The notes below the pieces were generated by a model. The model was not told the DNA's origin, made no database searches, and was given only the letters and a program-made list of their open reading frames with translations. This document shows positions 7,767-13,291 of a stretch of 13,291 nucleotides of DNA, one piece after another. A program made the translations under genes and the position numbers. The stretch comes from Paracoccaceae bacterium. Lineage in GTDB: Bacteria > Pseudomonadota > Alphaproteobacteria > Rhodobacterales > Rhodobacteraceae. The stretch is from assembly GCA_023263735.1 (NCBI GenBank), contig JALQUQ010000038.1:1-13291 (forward strand), read 5' to 3'. Each line of letters starts with the position of its first letter. The first letter of the stretch is position 1.

Positions 7767-8909
7767 ATGAAACTGACGAAACTGGCGATGCTTGCCACGA
7801 CGGCGATGCTAGCGGCCGGCGCCGCAATGGCGGATGGCAAGGTGAAGGTGGGCATCATCACCACGCTGTCGGGCGGCGGTGCCGGCCTTGGCATAGATGC
7901 GCGCGACGGCTTCATGCTGGCGCTGAAACTGTCCGGCAGCGATGCTGTCGAGGTGGTGATCGAGGATGACCAGCAAAAGCCCGAGATTGCCGTCCAGCTG
8001 GCCGACAAGATGATCCAGGCCGAGAATGTCGATGTGCTGACCGGCATCATCTGGTCGAACCTGGCCATGGCCGTCGTGCCGTCCGCCGTTGCTCAGGACA
8101 AGATCTACCTTTCGGTGAACGCAGGCCCTTCGGCACTGGCGGGCAAGGGCTGCCATCCGAACTATTTCAACGTCGCGTGGCAGAACGACAACCTGCACGA
8201 GGCGGCGGGTGCCCATGCGACCAAGGCGGGCTATGCCAAGACCTTCATCCTGGCGCCCAACTATCCGGCGGGTACCGATGCGCTGACGGGGTTCAAGCGC
8301 TTCTACAAGGGTGAACTTGCTGGCGAGATCTATACCAAGCTGGGTCAGACCGACTATGCTGCCGAGATCGCGCAGATCCGCGCATCGGGGGCGGATTCGG
8401 TGTTCTTCTTCCTGCCGGGCGGCATGGGGATTTCCTTCATGAAGCAATATGCCGACAGCGGTGTGGGTTTGCCTGTGGTGGGGCCTGCCTTCAGCTTTGA
8501 CCAGGGCATTCTTCAGGCGGTGGGCGCTGCGGCGCTGGGCGTGGTTAACACTTCGCAGTGGGGCAAGGATCTGGACAACGCGGCCAACCAAACTTTCGTG
8601 GCGGCCTTCCAGCAGGAATACGGGCGTCTGCCGTCGCTTTACGCAAGCCAGGGCTATGATACGGCGAACTTGCTGCTTTCAGCCATCGGCAAGGCCGATA
8701 TCGCGGACAAGGATGCGTTCCGCGCCGCGTTGAAAGAGGCCGATTTCGCCAGCACACGGGGTGATTTCAAGTTCGGCACCAACAACCATCCCGTTCAGGA
8801 CATCTATGTCCGCGAAGTGATCCAGGAAGGTGACATCTTCACCAACAAGATCATCGGCGTGGCGCTGCAAGATCACGTCGACGCCTATGCGGCTGAGTGC
8901 AAGATGTAA
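7767..8909 (+). CDS. Periplasmic substrate-binding protein of a Liv-type (HAAT) ABC importer
   Basis: A 380-residue secreted protein. Residues 1-22 are a classic signal peptide (lysines, hydrophobic A/L/M core, A-M-A cleavage before Asp23). The mature protein begins K-V-K-V-G-I-I-T-T-L-S-G, the opening strand of type I binding proteins of the branched-chain amino acid/aromatic acid family, and ends in the common Y-A-A-E-C-K-M. A strong GGAGGA site lies eight bases before the ATG, after a 48-base gap from the RAM gene, fitting the high expression binding proteins need. Relatives in aromatic clusters bind benzoates and cinnamates, and an ABC binding protein occurs in the Azoarcus abm cluster. 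The ligand is therefore probably anthranilate or a similar aromatic acid rather than leucine. Confidence 0.87.
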   Translation: MKLTKLAMLATTAMLAAGAAMADGKVKVGIITTLSGGGAGLGIDARDGFMLALKLSGSDAVEVVIEDDQQKPEIAVQLADKMIQAENVDVLTGIIWSNLAMAVVPSAVAQDKIYLSVNAGPSALAGKGCHPNYFNVAWQNDNLHEAAGAHATKAGYAKTFILAPNYPAGTDALTGFKRFYKGELAGEIYTKLGQTDYAAEIAQIRASGADSVFFFLPGGMGISFMKQYADSGVGLPVVGPAFSFDQGILQAVGAAALGVVNTSQWGKDLDNAANQTFVAAFQQEYGRLPSLYASQGYDTANLLLSAIGKADIADKDAFRAALKEADFASTRGDFKFGTNNHPVQDIYVREVIQEGDIFTNKIIGVALQDHVDAYAAECKM

Positions 8910-8920
8910 GCACTGATCAG

Positions 8921-8944
8921 GTCCCGGCGCGGATGCGCCGGGAC
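8921..8944. promoter_or_regulatory. Perfect 10-bp stem-loop after the binding-protein gene
   Basis: GTCCCGGCGC at 8921-8930 pairs perfectly with GCGCCGGGAC at 8935-8944 around a four-base loop (GGAT), eleven bases after the stop codon. No T-run follows, so a complete intrinsic terminator is unlikely. Such hairpins between a binding protein and its permease genes usually protect the upstream mRNA from 3' exonucleases or partly attenuate transcription, giving more binding protein than membrane subunits. Confidence 0.7.
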
Positions 8945-8961
8945 TCATCTGCACGGACGAT

Positions 8962-8985
8962 GGCCGCGCCGGTTGCGCGCGGGCC
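8962..8985. promoter_or_regulatory. Second GC-rich stem-loop before livH
   Basis: GGCCGCGC at 8962-8969 can pair with GCGCGGGCC at 8977-8985, with one bulged G and a seven-base loop. It lies 17 bases after the first hairpin and 30 bases upstream of livH. Together the two fill most of the 106-base gap, which holds no gene. It may strengthen the decay barrier or attenuation role of the first hairpin; there is again no T-run. Confidence 0.45.
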
Positions 8986-9015
8986 GGATGATCTTACCAC
9001 AAGCGGACGGAAAAC

Positions 9016-9933
9016 ATGACCTTTCTGCTTTTTGCCGAACAGATGCTGAACGGGCTGCAATTCGGGATCATGCTGTTCCTGATGGCAGCCGGATTGACGC
9101 TGGTGTTCGGCGTAATGGGCCTGATCAACCTGGCGCATGGATCGCTCTACATGATCGGGGCCTTTGCCGCGGCGGCGGTGGCGGGCGCGACCGGTTCGTT
9201 CGTGCTGGCGCTGATCGCCAGTCTTGCGGCGGCAGCGGCGGCGGGTGCGCTGATTGAACTGACGGTGATCCGACGGCTCTATAAGCGCGATCATCTTGAC
9301 CAGGTGCTGGCGACCTTCGCGCTGATCCTGATCCTGTCGGAAGGCACGCGCTGGGTTTTCGGATCGTTTCCGCTATATCTTGACGTTCCAGGCTATCTGT
9401 CGGGGCCGGTCACGCTGCCGGGGGGGATCCAGTATCCGCTTTACCGCTTGGCGATCATCGTTGCAGGGCTGGTGGTGGCGGTGGGGCTGTTCGCGCTGAT
9501 CGCGCGCACCCGCATCGGCATCCAGATCCGCGCAGGCGAGGCCGACCGCGAGATGATCGCAGCGCTTGGGATCGACATATCAAGGCTTTATACGCTGATC
9601 TTTGCCCTTGGTGCCGCATTGGCGGGGCTTGCCGGTGCGCTGGTGGGCGCGATCCAGTCGGTGCAGGTCGGCATGGGCGAGTCGGTGCTGATCCTGGCCT
9701 TCGTCGTGATCGTCATCGGCGGGATCGGGTCGATCAAGGGCGCGCTGGTGGGTGCGCTGCTAGTGGGCATGACCGATACGATGGGTGGCGTCTTGCTGCC
9801 ACGTTTCTTCGCGCTTTTTCTTGATCCAACGGCGGCCACGGCGGTGGGCGCTTCGCTTGGGTCGATGCTGATCTACATCATGATGGCGGTCGTGCTGATC
9901 ATGCGCCCCTCGGGCCTTTACGGGAGCGCCTGA
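9016..9933 (+). CDS. livH: Branched-chain amino acid-type ABC importer, permease (LivH family)
   Basis: A 305-residue polytopic membrane protein with many hydrophobic segments. It shows the LivH hallmarks: L-I-N-L-A-H-G-S-L-Y-M near residue 40, a cytoplasmic loop with R-A-G-E-A-D-R-E-M-I-A-A-L-G-I that contacts the ATPases, and G-G-I-G-S-I-K-G-A-L-V-G-A near 235-247. It would pair with the LivM-type permease to form the inner-membrane channel for the substrate delivered by the binding protein encoded just upstream. The ATG at 9016 has CGGACGGA upstream. It is the first gene after the hairpin region, and its stop is followed one base later by the livM start. Confidence 0.9.
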   Translation: MTFLLFAEQMLNGLQFGIMLFLMAAGLTLVFGVMGLINLAHGSLYMIGAFAAAAVAGATGSFVLALIASLAAAAAAGALIELTVIRRLYKRDHLDQVLATFALILILSEGTRWVFGSFPLYLDVPGYLSGPVTLPGGIQYPLYRLAIIVAGLVVAVGLFALIARTRIGIQIRAGEADREMIAALGIDISRLYTLIFALGAALAGLAGALVGAIQSVQVGMGESVLILAFVVIVIGGIGSIKGALVGALLVGMTDTMGGVLLPRFFALFLDPTAATAVGASLGSMLIYIMMAVVLIMRPSGLYGSA

Positions 9934-9934
9934 G

Positions 9935-10918
9935 ATGACGCGCGAAAGCTATATCAATGCGGGCCTGACCTTTCTGCTGGTGCTGGCGCCATTCTGGGCC
10001 TGGTCCATGGGGCAGGCCTATATCCTGACGCTTTGTACCAAGGTCGCGATCCTGGCGCTGGCCGGTGTGGGGCTGAATATCGCGCTGGGGCTGGGCGGGC
10101 TGGTCAGTTTCGGTCATGCGGCGTTCTTCGGCATCGGCGGCTATGCCATGGGCATTCTTGCCAGCCATGCGCAGACTTTCGATCCGATCATGGACTGGCC
10201 GATCCTGATCGAGGGCACGAAATCAATGCCGATGATCTGGCTTGTGGCGATGATCACTTCGGCTTTGGCGGCGCTGCTGATCGGGGCGCTCAGCCTCAGG
10301 ACGTCGGGTGTCTATTTCATCATGATCACGCTCGCCTTTGGGCAGATGCTTTACTATTTCACCATCGGCTGGCCCGCCTATGGCGGCGAGGATGGCCTGT
10401 CGATCTATGTGCGCAACATCTTTCCGGGGCTGAACACGCTGGTGCCGGTGCAGTTCCTGATCCTGTCCTACGTGATCCTCGGATTTGCGCTGCTGTTTTC
10501 CGCGCGGCTGTCGCGGGCGCCTTTCGGGCTGGCTCTGACGGCGGCGCGGCAGAACGCGGACCGGGTCGAAACCGTCGGCATCGCGCCCTTTCGACTGCGG
10601 CTAGTGGCCTTCGTGATCTCTGGCGCGATCACGGGCCTGGCGGGGGCGCTGTTTGCCGATCTCAATCGTTTCATCAGCCCCACCATGTTCAGCTGGCACA
10701 CCAGCGGCGAGATCATGATCTTCGTGATCCTGGGCGGGGTGGGGAGGCTTTACGGACCGGTGGCGGGGGCTGCTCTGTTTATCCTGCTCGAGCATCTTCT
10801 GGGTGGGGTCAGCGACTACTGGAAGATCTTCCTGGGTGTCTTGTTGCTGGCCGTAGTTCTGTTTGCGCGCGGTGGGCTGATTGGGACCCTTGCGGGGCGG
10901 GAGGTGGGCCATGGCTGA
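9935..10918 (+). CDS. livM: Branched-chain amino acid-type ABC importer, permease (LivM family)
   Basis: A 327-residue integral membrane protein. The LivM signature G-L-V-S-F-G-H-A-A-F-F-G-I-G-G-Y is near residues 55-70. A coupling loop with A-A-R-Q-N-A-D-R-V-E-T-V-G-I lies near 200, followed by G-A-I-T-G-L-A-G-A-L-F and G-G-V-G-R-L-Y-G-P-V-A-G-A. It is the second half of the transmembrane channel. Only one base separates it from livH, and its 3' end overlaps livG by eight bases, so subunit production is coupled. Substrate choice is set mainly by the binding protein, so the aromatic role is inferred from context. Confidence 0.9.
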   Translation: MTRESYINAGLTFLLVLAPFWAWSMGQAYILTLCTKVAILALAGVGLNIALGLGGLVSFGHAAFFGIGGYAMGILASHAQTFDPIMDWPILIEGTKSMPMIWLVAMITSALAALLIGALSLRTSGVYFIMITLAFGQMLYYFTIGWPAYGGEDGLSIYVRNIFPGLNTLVPVQFLILSYVILGFALLFSARLSRAPFGLALTAARQNADRVETVGIAPFRLRLVAFVISGAITGLAGALFADLNRFISPTMFSWHTSGEIMIFVILGGVGRLYGPVAGAALFILLEHLLGGVSDYWKIFLGVLLLAVVLFARGGLIGTLAGREVGHG

Positions 10919-11666
10919 GCCATTGTTGCAAACGTGCGGCATCACTAAGTCATTCGGGGCGCTGAAAGCCTCTGACGCGATCAGCCTTGATCTGCGTCCG
11001 GGCGAGATCCATGCCTTGATCGGCCCGAATGGTGCGGGAAAATCCACGCTGATCAAGCAGATCGCGGGCAATATGCAGCCTGACAGCGGCACGGTGCATT
11101 TCCTAGGGCAGGATGTGACCGTCCTGGATACCGTGGCGCGTGCGCGACTTGGGCTGGGACGCACGTTCCAGATTTCGGCCCTGGCGATGGACTTTACCGT
11201 GTTGCAGAACGCGGTGCTGGGGGCGCTTGGCGCGCGTGGTGACGTGATGCGATTCTTCCGGCCCGTGATGAAGGACCGCACGCTGGTGGCGCGCGCAAAT
11301 GAGGCGCTGGAGCGGGTGGGTCTGCAGGATCATGCGGCCATGCGCACCGCAGAGCTGTCGCATGGGCAGCGCCGCCAGCTGGAGGTGGCGGTGGCGCTGA
11401 CCCTCAAACCCAAGGCTTTTCTGATGGACGAGCCGATGGCGGGCCTGGGGGGGGGCGGATCGAAACGCCTGACCGGCCTTCTGGACGGGCTGCGGGCCGA
11501 GGCGCCGATCCTGCTGGTGGAACATGACATGGATGCGGTCTTTGCCCTGGCGGACCGTATTTCCGTGCTGGTCTATGGGCAGGTCATCGCCACGGGCACC
11601 GCCGCCGAGATCCGCGCCAACCCGGAGGTGCGCCGCGCCTACCTAGGTGAGGAGGATGCGGCATGA
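10911..11666 (+). CDS. livG: Branched-chain amino acid-type ABC importer, ATPase (LivG family)
   Basis: A 251-residue ATPase. Walker A G-P-N-G-A-G-K-S-T is at residues 38-46, a Q-loop R-T-F-Q-I-S near 87, the signature L-S-H-G-Q at 149-153, Walker B L-M-D-E-P at 171-175, and the H-loop V-E-H-D-M near 204. It would power import together with LivF at the cytoplasmic face of LivHM. The ATG at 10911 lies inside the end of livM with a GGGAGGTG-like site before it; earlier in-frame starts would extend further into livM. Just after Walker B the usual M-A-G-M-G-P-E-E-S reads M-A-G-L-G-G-G-G-S, because of a run of nine G at 11447-11455. The frame stays open. Confidence 0.9.
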   Translation: MAEPLLQTCGITKSFGALKASDAISLDLRPGEIHALIGPNGAGKSTLIKQIAGNMQPDSGTVHFLGQDVTVLDTVARARLGLGRTFQISALAMDFTVLQNAVLGALGARGDVMRFFRPVMKDRTLVARANEALERVGLQDHAAMRTAELSHGQRRQLEVAVALTLKPKAFLMDEPMAGLGGGGSKRLTGLLDGLRAEAPILLVEHDMDAVFALADRISVLVYGQVIATGTAAEIRANPEVRRAYLGEEDAA

Positions 11667-12352
11667 CCCTGTTATCGGTGAATGATCTGGCCGTGCAATA
11701 TGGCTCTTCGCAGGCCTTGTTCGGGGTATCATTCGATGTGGTGCAAGGTGAGGTCGTGGCCCTGATGGGGCGCAACGGCATGGGCAAGACGACGACGATC
11801 CAATCCATCTGCCGGATGGTGCCGGCCATGTCCGGTGCGATCACCTTTGGAGGGCATGACCTTTTGCGGCTGCCATCCTTTCGCGCGGCGCGGCTGGGTC
11901 TGGGGCTGGTGCCGGAAGGGCGGCGTTGCTTTGCGCCCCTGACGGTCGAGGAAAACCTGATCGCCAGCGCGCGCCCCGGCCATTGGGATCTGGCCCGCAT
12001 CGCGCAACTCTTCCCGCGTCTTGAAGAACGGCGCGACCAGAAGGCCGCATCGCTCTCGGGTGGCGAGCAACAAATGTTGGCGATTGCCCGAGCGCTGATG
12101 ACGAACCCGCGCCTTCTGCTGCTCGACGAGGCGACAGAAGGCCTGGCGCCGGTGGTGCGGCAGGAAATCTGGGCCGCCATCGCGACGCTGAAACGCGACA
12201 GCGGACTCGCAATAATTGTGGTAGACAAGGTCTTGAAAGAGCTGAATAAGATTGCCGATCGCGCGGTAGTCATCGAGCGGGGGAAATCGGTCTGGGCGGG
12301 AAGACCTGATGCACTGACGCCCGATCTTGCTGATCGCTACCTTGGGGTTTGA
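11663..12352 (+). CDS. livF: Branched-chain amino acid-type ABC importer, ATPase (LivF family)
   Basis: A 229-residue ATPase, the second nucleotide-binding subunit. Walker A G-R-N-G-M-G-K-T-T is at residues 36-44, L-V-P-E-G-R-R-C-F follows near 86, the signature L-S-G-G-E is at 131-135 and Walker B L-L-L-L-D-E-A-T-E-G-L-A-P near 152-164. The H-loop position, normally V-E-Q-N in LivF or an E-H in other ATPases, reads V-V-D-K, with Lys189 in place of Gln/His; this may be a subgroup trait of aromatic-acid transporters. The start overlaps the livG stop as ATGA. The 3' part, around 12200-12280, is locally richer in A and T than the rest of the gene. Confidence 0.9.
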   Translation: MTLLSVNDLAVQYGSSQALFGVSFDVVQGEVVALMGRNGMGKTTTIQSICRMVPAMSGAITFGGHDLLRLPSFRAARLGLGLVPEGRRCFAPLTVEENLIASARPGHWDLARIAQLFPRLEERRDQKAASLSGGEQQMLAIARALMTNPRLLLLDEATEGLAPVVRQEIWAAIATLKRDSGLAIIVVDKVLKELNKIADRAVVIERGKSVWAGRPDALTPDLADRYLGV

Positions 12353-12355
12353 CGG

Positions 12356-12763
12356 ATGCCCTATATTCATCGCCGCAAGGTCATGTTCAAGGATTGTGAC
12401 CCCGCGCGTATCGTCTTTTACCCGCGCTATTTCGAGATGCTGAATGACACGGTCGAATGCTTCTTCGACGAGGTGCTGGACTGCCCCTTTGAGAAGCTCC
12501 ACCAAGGCCTTGCGGTGCCGACCATGCGGATCGAGACGGTTTTCAGCGCGCCCAGCCGTCTGGGCGACTGGCTGGACATCACCTTGCGTTGCGTCCGGCT
12601 GGGGCGCAGCAGTCTGGATCTGGGATTTGCGGTGCATTGCGAGGCAGAACAGCGGCTGACCGCCACTTCGACGCTGGTGCATGTGGGGGCGGATGGCCGC
12701 CCGGTGTCATGGGCGGGTGATTTGCGCAAGGCACTGGAATTACAGACAAAAGGAATGGAATAA
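12356..12763 (+). CDS. Acyl-CoA thioesterase, 4-hydroxybenzoyl-CoA thioesterase type (hot-dog fold)
   Basis: A 135-residue hot-dog protein. The N-terminal stretch K-D-C-D-P-A-R-I-V-F-Y-P-R-Y-F matches the active-site region of the Pseudomonas 4-hydroxybenzoyl-CoA thioesterase (G-D-C-D-P-A-G-I-V); Asp15 corresponds to its catalytic Asp17. It would hydrolyse an aromatic or alicyclic CoA thioester, either as a safety valve that recovers CoA from dead-end adducts or to release a pathway product. It starts three bases after the livF stop with no strong ribosome site of its own, so it is probably translationally coupled. Its TAA stop overlaps the start of the RidA-like gene. Confidence 0.85.
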   Translation: MPYIHRRKVMFKDCDPARIVFYPRYFEMLNDTVECFFDEVLDCPFEKLHQGLAVPTMRIETVFSAPSRLGDWLDITLRCVRLGRSSLDLGFAVHCEAEQRLTATSTLVHVGADGRPVSWAGDLRKALELQTKGME

Positions 12764-13179
12764 TGGCGCATCTGATCATTCAGCCCAATGGTTGGGCCGC
12801 GGCGAAAGGCTATGCCAACGGGGTGCTGAGCGAGAATGGCACACTTTACGTGGGCGGGCAGATCGGTTGGGATGCCGATCAGGTGTTCCGCAGCCATGAT
12901 TTCATCAACCAGATGGAGCAGGCCCTTCGCAATATCATGGCCGTGGTCGAGGCTGCTGGCGGCAAGGCCGAGCATCTGGTGCGCCTGACGTGGTATGTGA
13001 CCGACAAGCGGGAATACATGGCCCGTCAGGCTGAAGTAGGTCAGGCCTATCGCAGGGTGCTTGGGCGCCATTTTCCGGCCATGACAATGGTCGTAGTGGC
13101 TGGCCTTGTCGAGGATGAGGCGCTTGTCGAGATCGAGGCAACTGCCGAGATCCCGCATGCCTGTGCTGTTGGGCCCTAA
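12763..13179 (+). CDS. RidA/YjgF-family protein lacking the canonical catalytic arginine
   Basis: A 138-residue protein of the RidA (YER057c/YjgF, once 'translation initiation inhibitor') family. The fold is recognisable from L-Y-V-G-G-Q-I-G-W-D near residues 28-37, V-V-E-A-A-G-G near 61-67, and the end V-E-I-E-A-T-A-E-I-P at 122-131. Archetypal RidA enzymes hydrolyse enamines/imines and use an Arg in F-P-A-R-x-x-V; here this reads F-P-A-M-T-M-V, with Met107. A RidA-like protein is part of the Azoarcus abm set, and the abmA product is an enamine, so deamination of a pathway intermediate is plausible but would need a different active-site arrangement. ATG overlaps the thioesterase stop (TAATG), with AAGGA upstream. 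The IS begins about four bases beyond its stop. Confidence 0.87.
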   Translation: MAHLIIQPNGWAAAKGYANGVLSENGTLYVGGQIGWDADQVFRSHDFINQMEQALRNIMAVVEAAGGKAEHLVRLTWYVTDKREYMARQAEVGQAYRRVLGRHFPAMTMVVVAGLVEDEALVEIEATAEIPHACAVGP

Positions 13180-13183
13180 TACT

Positions 13184-13291
13184 GGCTTTGTCAGAGGAAC
13201 TTGGCTTGAGACAGGGCAGGGGGCAGACTAGCGTCTCGTTATGACCAAACGCTCTCCCTTCAAGTATTTCAAAACCAGCCCCGAGATCATC
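13184..13291 (+). mobile_element. Proximal end of a second IS6-family insertion sequence (cut by the window edge)
   Basis: GGCTTTGTCAGAGG at 13184-13197 is the likely left terminal repeat: it shares its GG tip and TGTCAGA with the inverted end of the left-hand element, at a suitable distance (57 bases) before the transposase start at 13241. The two ends are similar but not identical, so the two copies may be different isoforms. The element lies immediately after the last gene of the operon. Confidence 0.6.
13241..13291 (+). CDS. IS6-family transposase, N-terminal end only
   Basis: Seventeen codons are visible, reading M-T-K-R-S-P-F-K-Y-F-K-T-S-P-E-I-I. The F-K-Y-F-K-T-S-P-E-I-I block is the characteristic N-terminus of IS6-family DDE transposases common in Rhodobacterales. 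The gene continues beyond the window. It runs in the same direction as the transposase tail at 1-43 and as the operon between them. No strong ribosome binding site precedes the ATG. Confidence 0.85.
   Translation, partial: MTKRSPFKYFKTSPEII

Noticed and set aside
8921..8944. Intrinsic terminator after the binding-protein gene
   Set aside because: The stem is strong but no T-run follows, and the downstream permease genes belong to the same transporter. A stabiliser or attenuator fits better.
10033..10965. A 310-codon + strand frame inside livM and livG
   Set aside because: It is in an alternative frame of two well-supported transporter genes, with no membrane segments or motifs of its own.

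Overview
The base composition, codon use and protein families point to an alphaproteobacterium, most likely Rhodobacterales. DNA is G+C-rich in the genes, stop/start codons overlap repeatedly, and both ends carry IS6-type transposase fragments of a kind common in that order. No rRNA, tRNA or CRISPR array is visible. This taxonomic reading is inference.

Layout. Positions 1-113 are the distal end of an IS6-family element: the last codons of its transposase, then a tandem 18-bp-period repeat that resembles its terminal inverted repeat. Positions 114-355 are an AT-rich leader with a plausible promoter. From 356 to 13179 there are 13 genes, all on the + strand, most of them overlapping by 1-8 bases or separated by only a few. 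In order they are: a fused flavin monooxygenase/old-yellow-enzyme protein; a short-chain dehydrogenase; a MarR regulator; a crotonase; an acyl-CoA dehydrogenase; an aryl-CoA ligase; a 78-residue stand-alone Lrp/AsnC ligand-binding (RAM) protein; a complete Liv-type ABC importer (binding protein, two permeases, two ATPases); a 4-hydroxybenzoyl-CoA-type thioesterase; and a RidA-family protein. A second IS6-family element begins about 4 bases after the last stop codon, in the same orientation as the first.

Function. The gene content closely matches the aerobic hybrid-CoA pathway for 2-aminobenzoate (anthranilate) described in Azoarcus evansii (the abm genes). There, a CoA ligase and a monooxygenase/reductase fusion are accompanied by three beta-oxidation-type enzymes, an ABC binding protein, a MarR regulator and a 'translation inhibitor' (RidA-like) protein. 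The proposed scheme is as follows. The importer brings in the aromatic acid, and AbmG activates it to 2-aminobenzoyl-CoA. AbmA hydroxylates and reduces the ring to 2-amino-5-oxocyclohex-1-ene-1-carbonyl-CoA. The RidA-like protein, crotonase, dehydrogenase and SDR then deaminate, open and oxidise the non-aromatic ring, and the thioesterase frees trapped CoA. The later steps are inferred.

Most notable points: the whole operon lies between two directly oriented IS6-family ends, like a pseudo-compound transposon. It adds a full transporter and a stand-alone RAM sensor to the core set. The RidA-like protein and the crotonase both lack the usual catalytic residues of their families, so the deamination and ring-opening steps may use unfamiliar chemistry.
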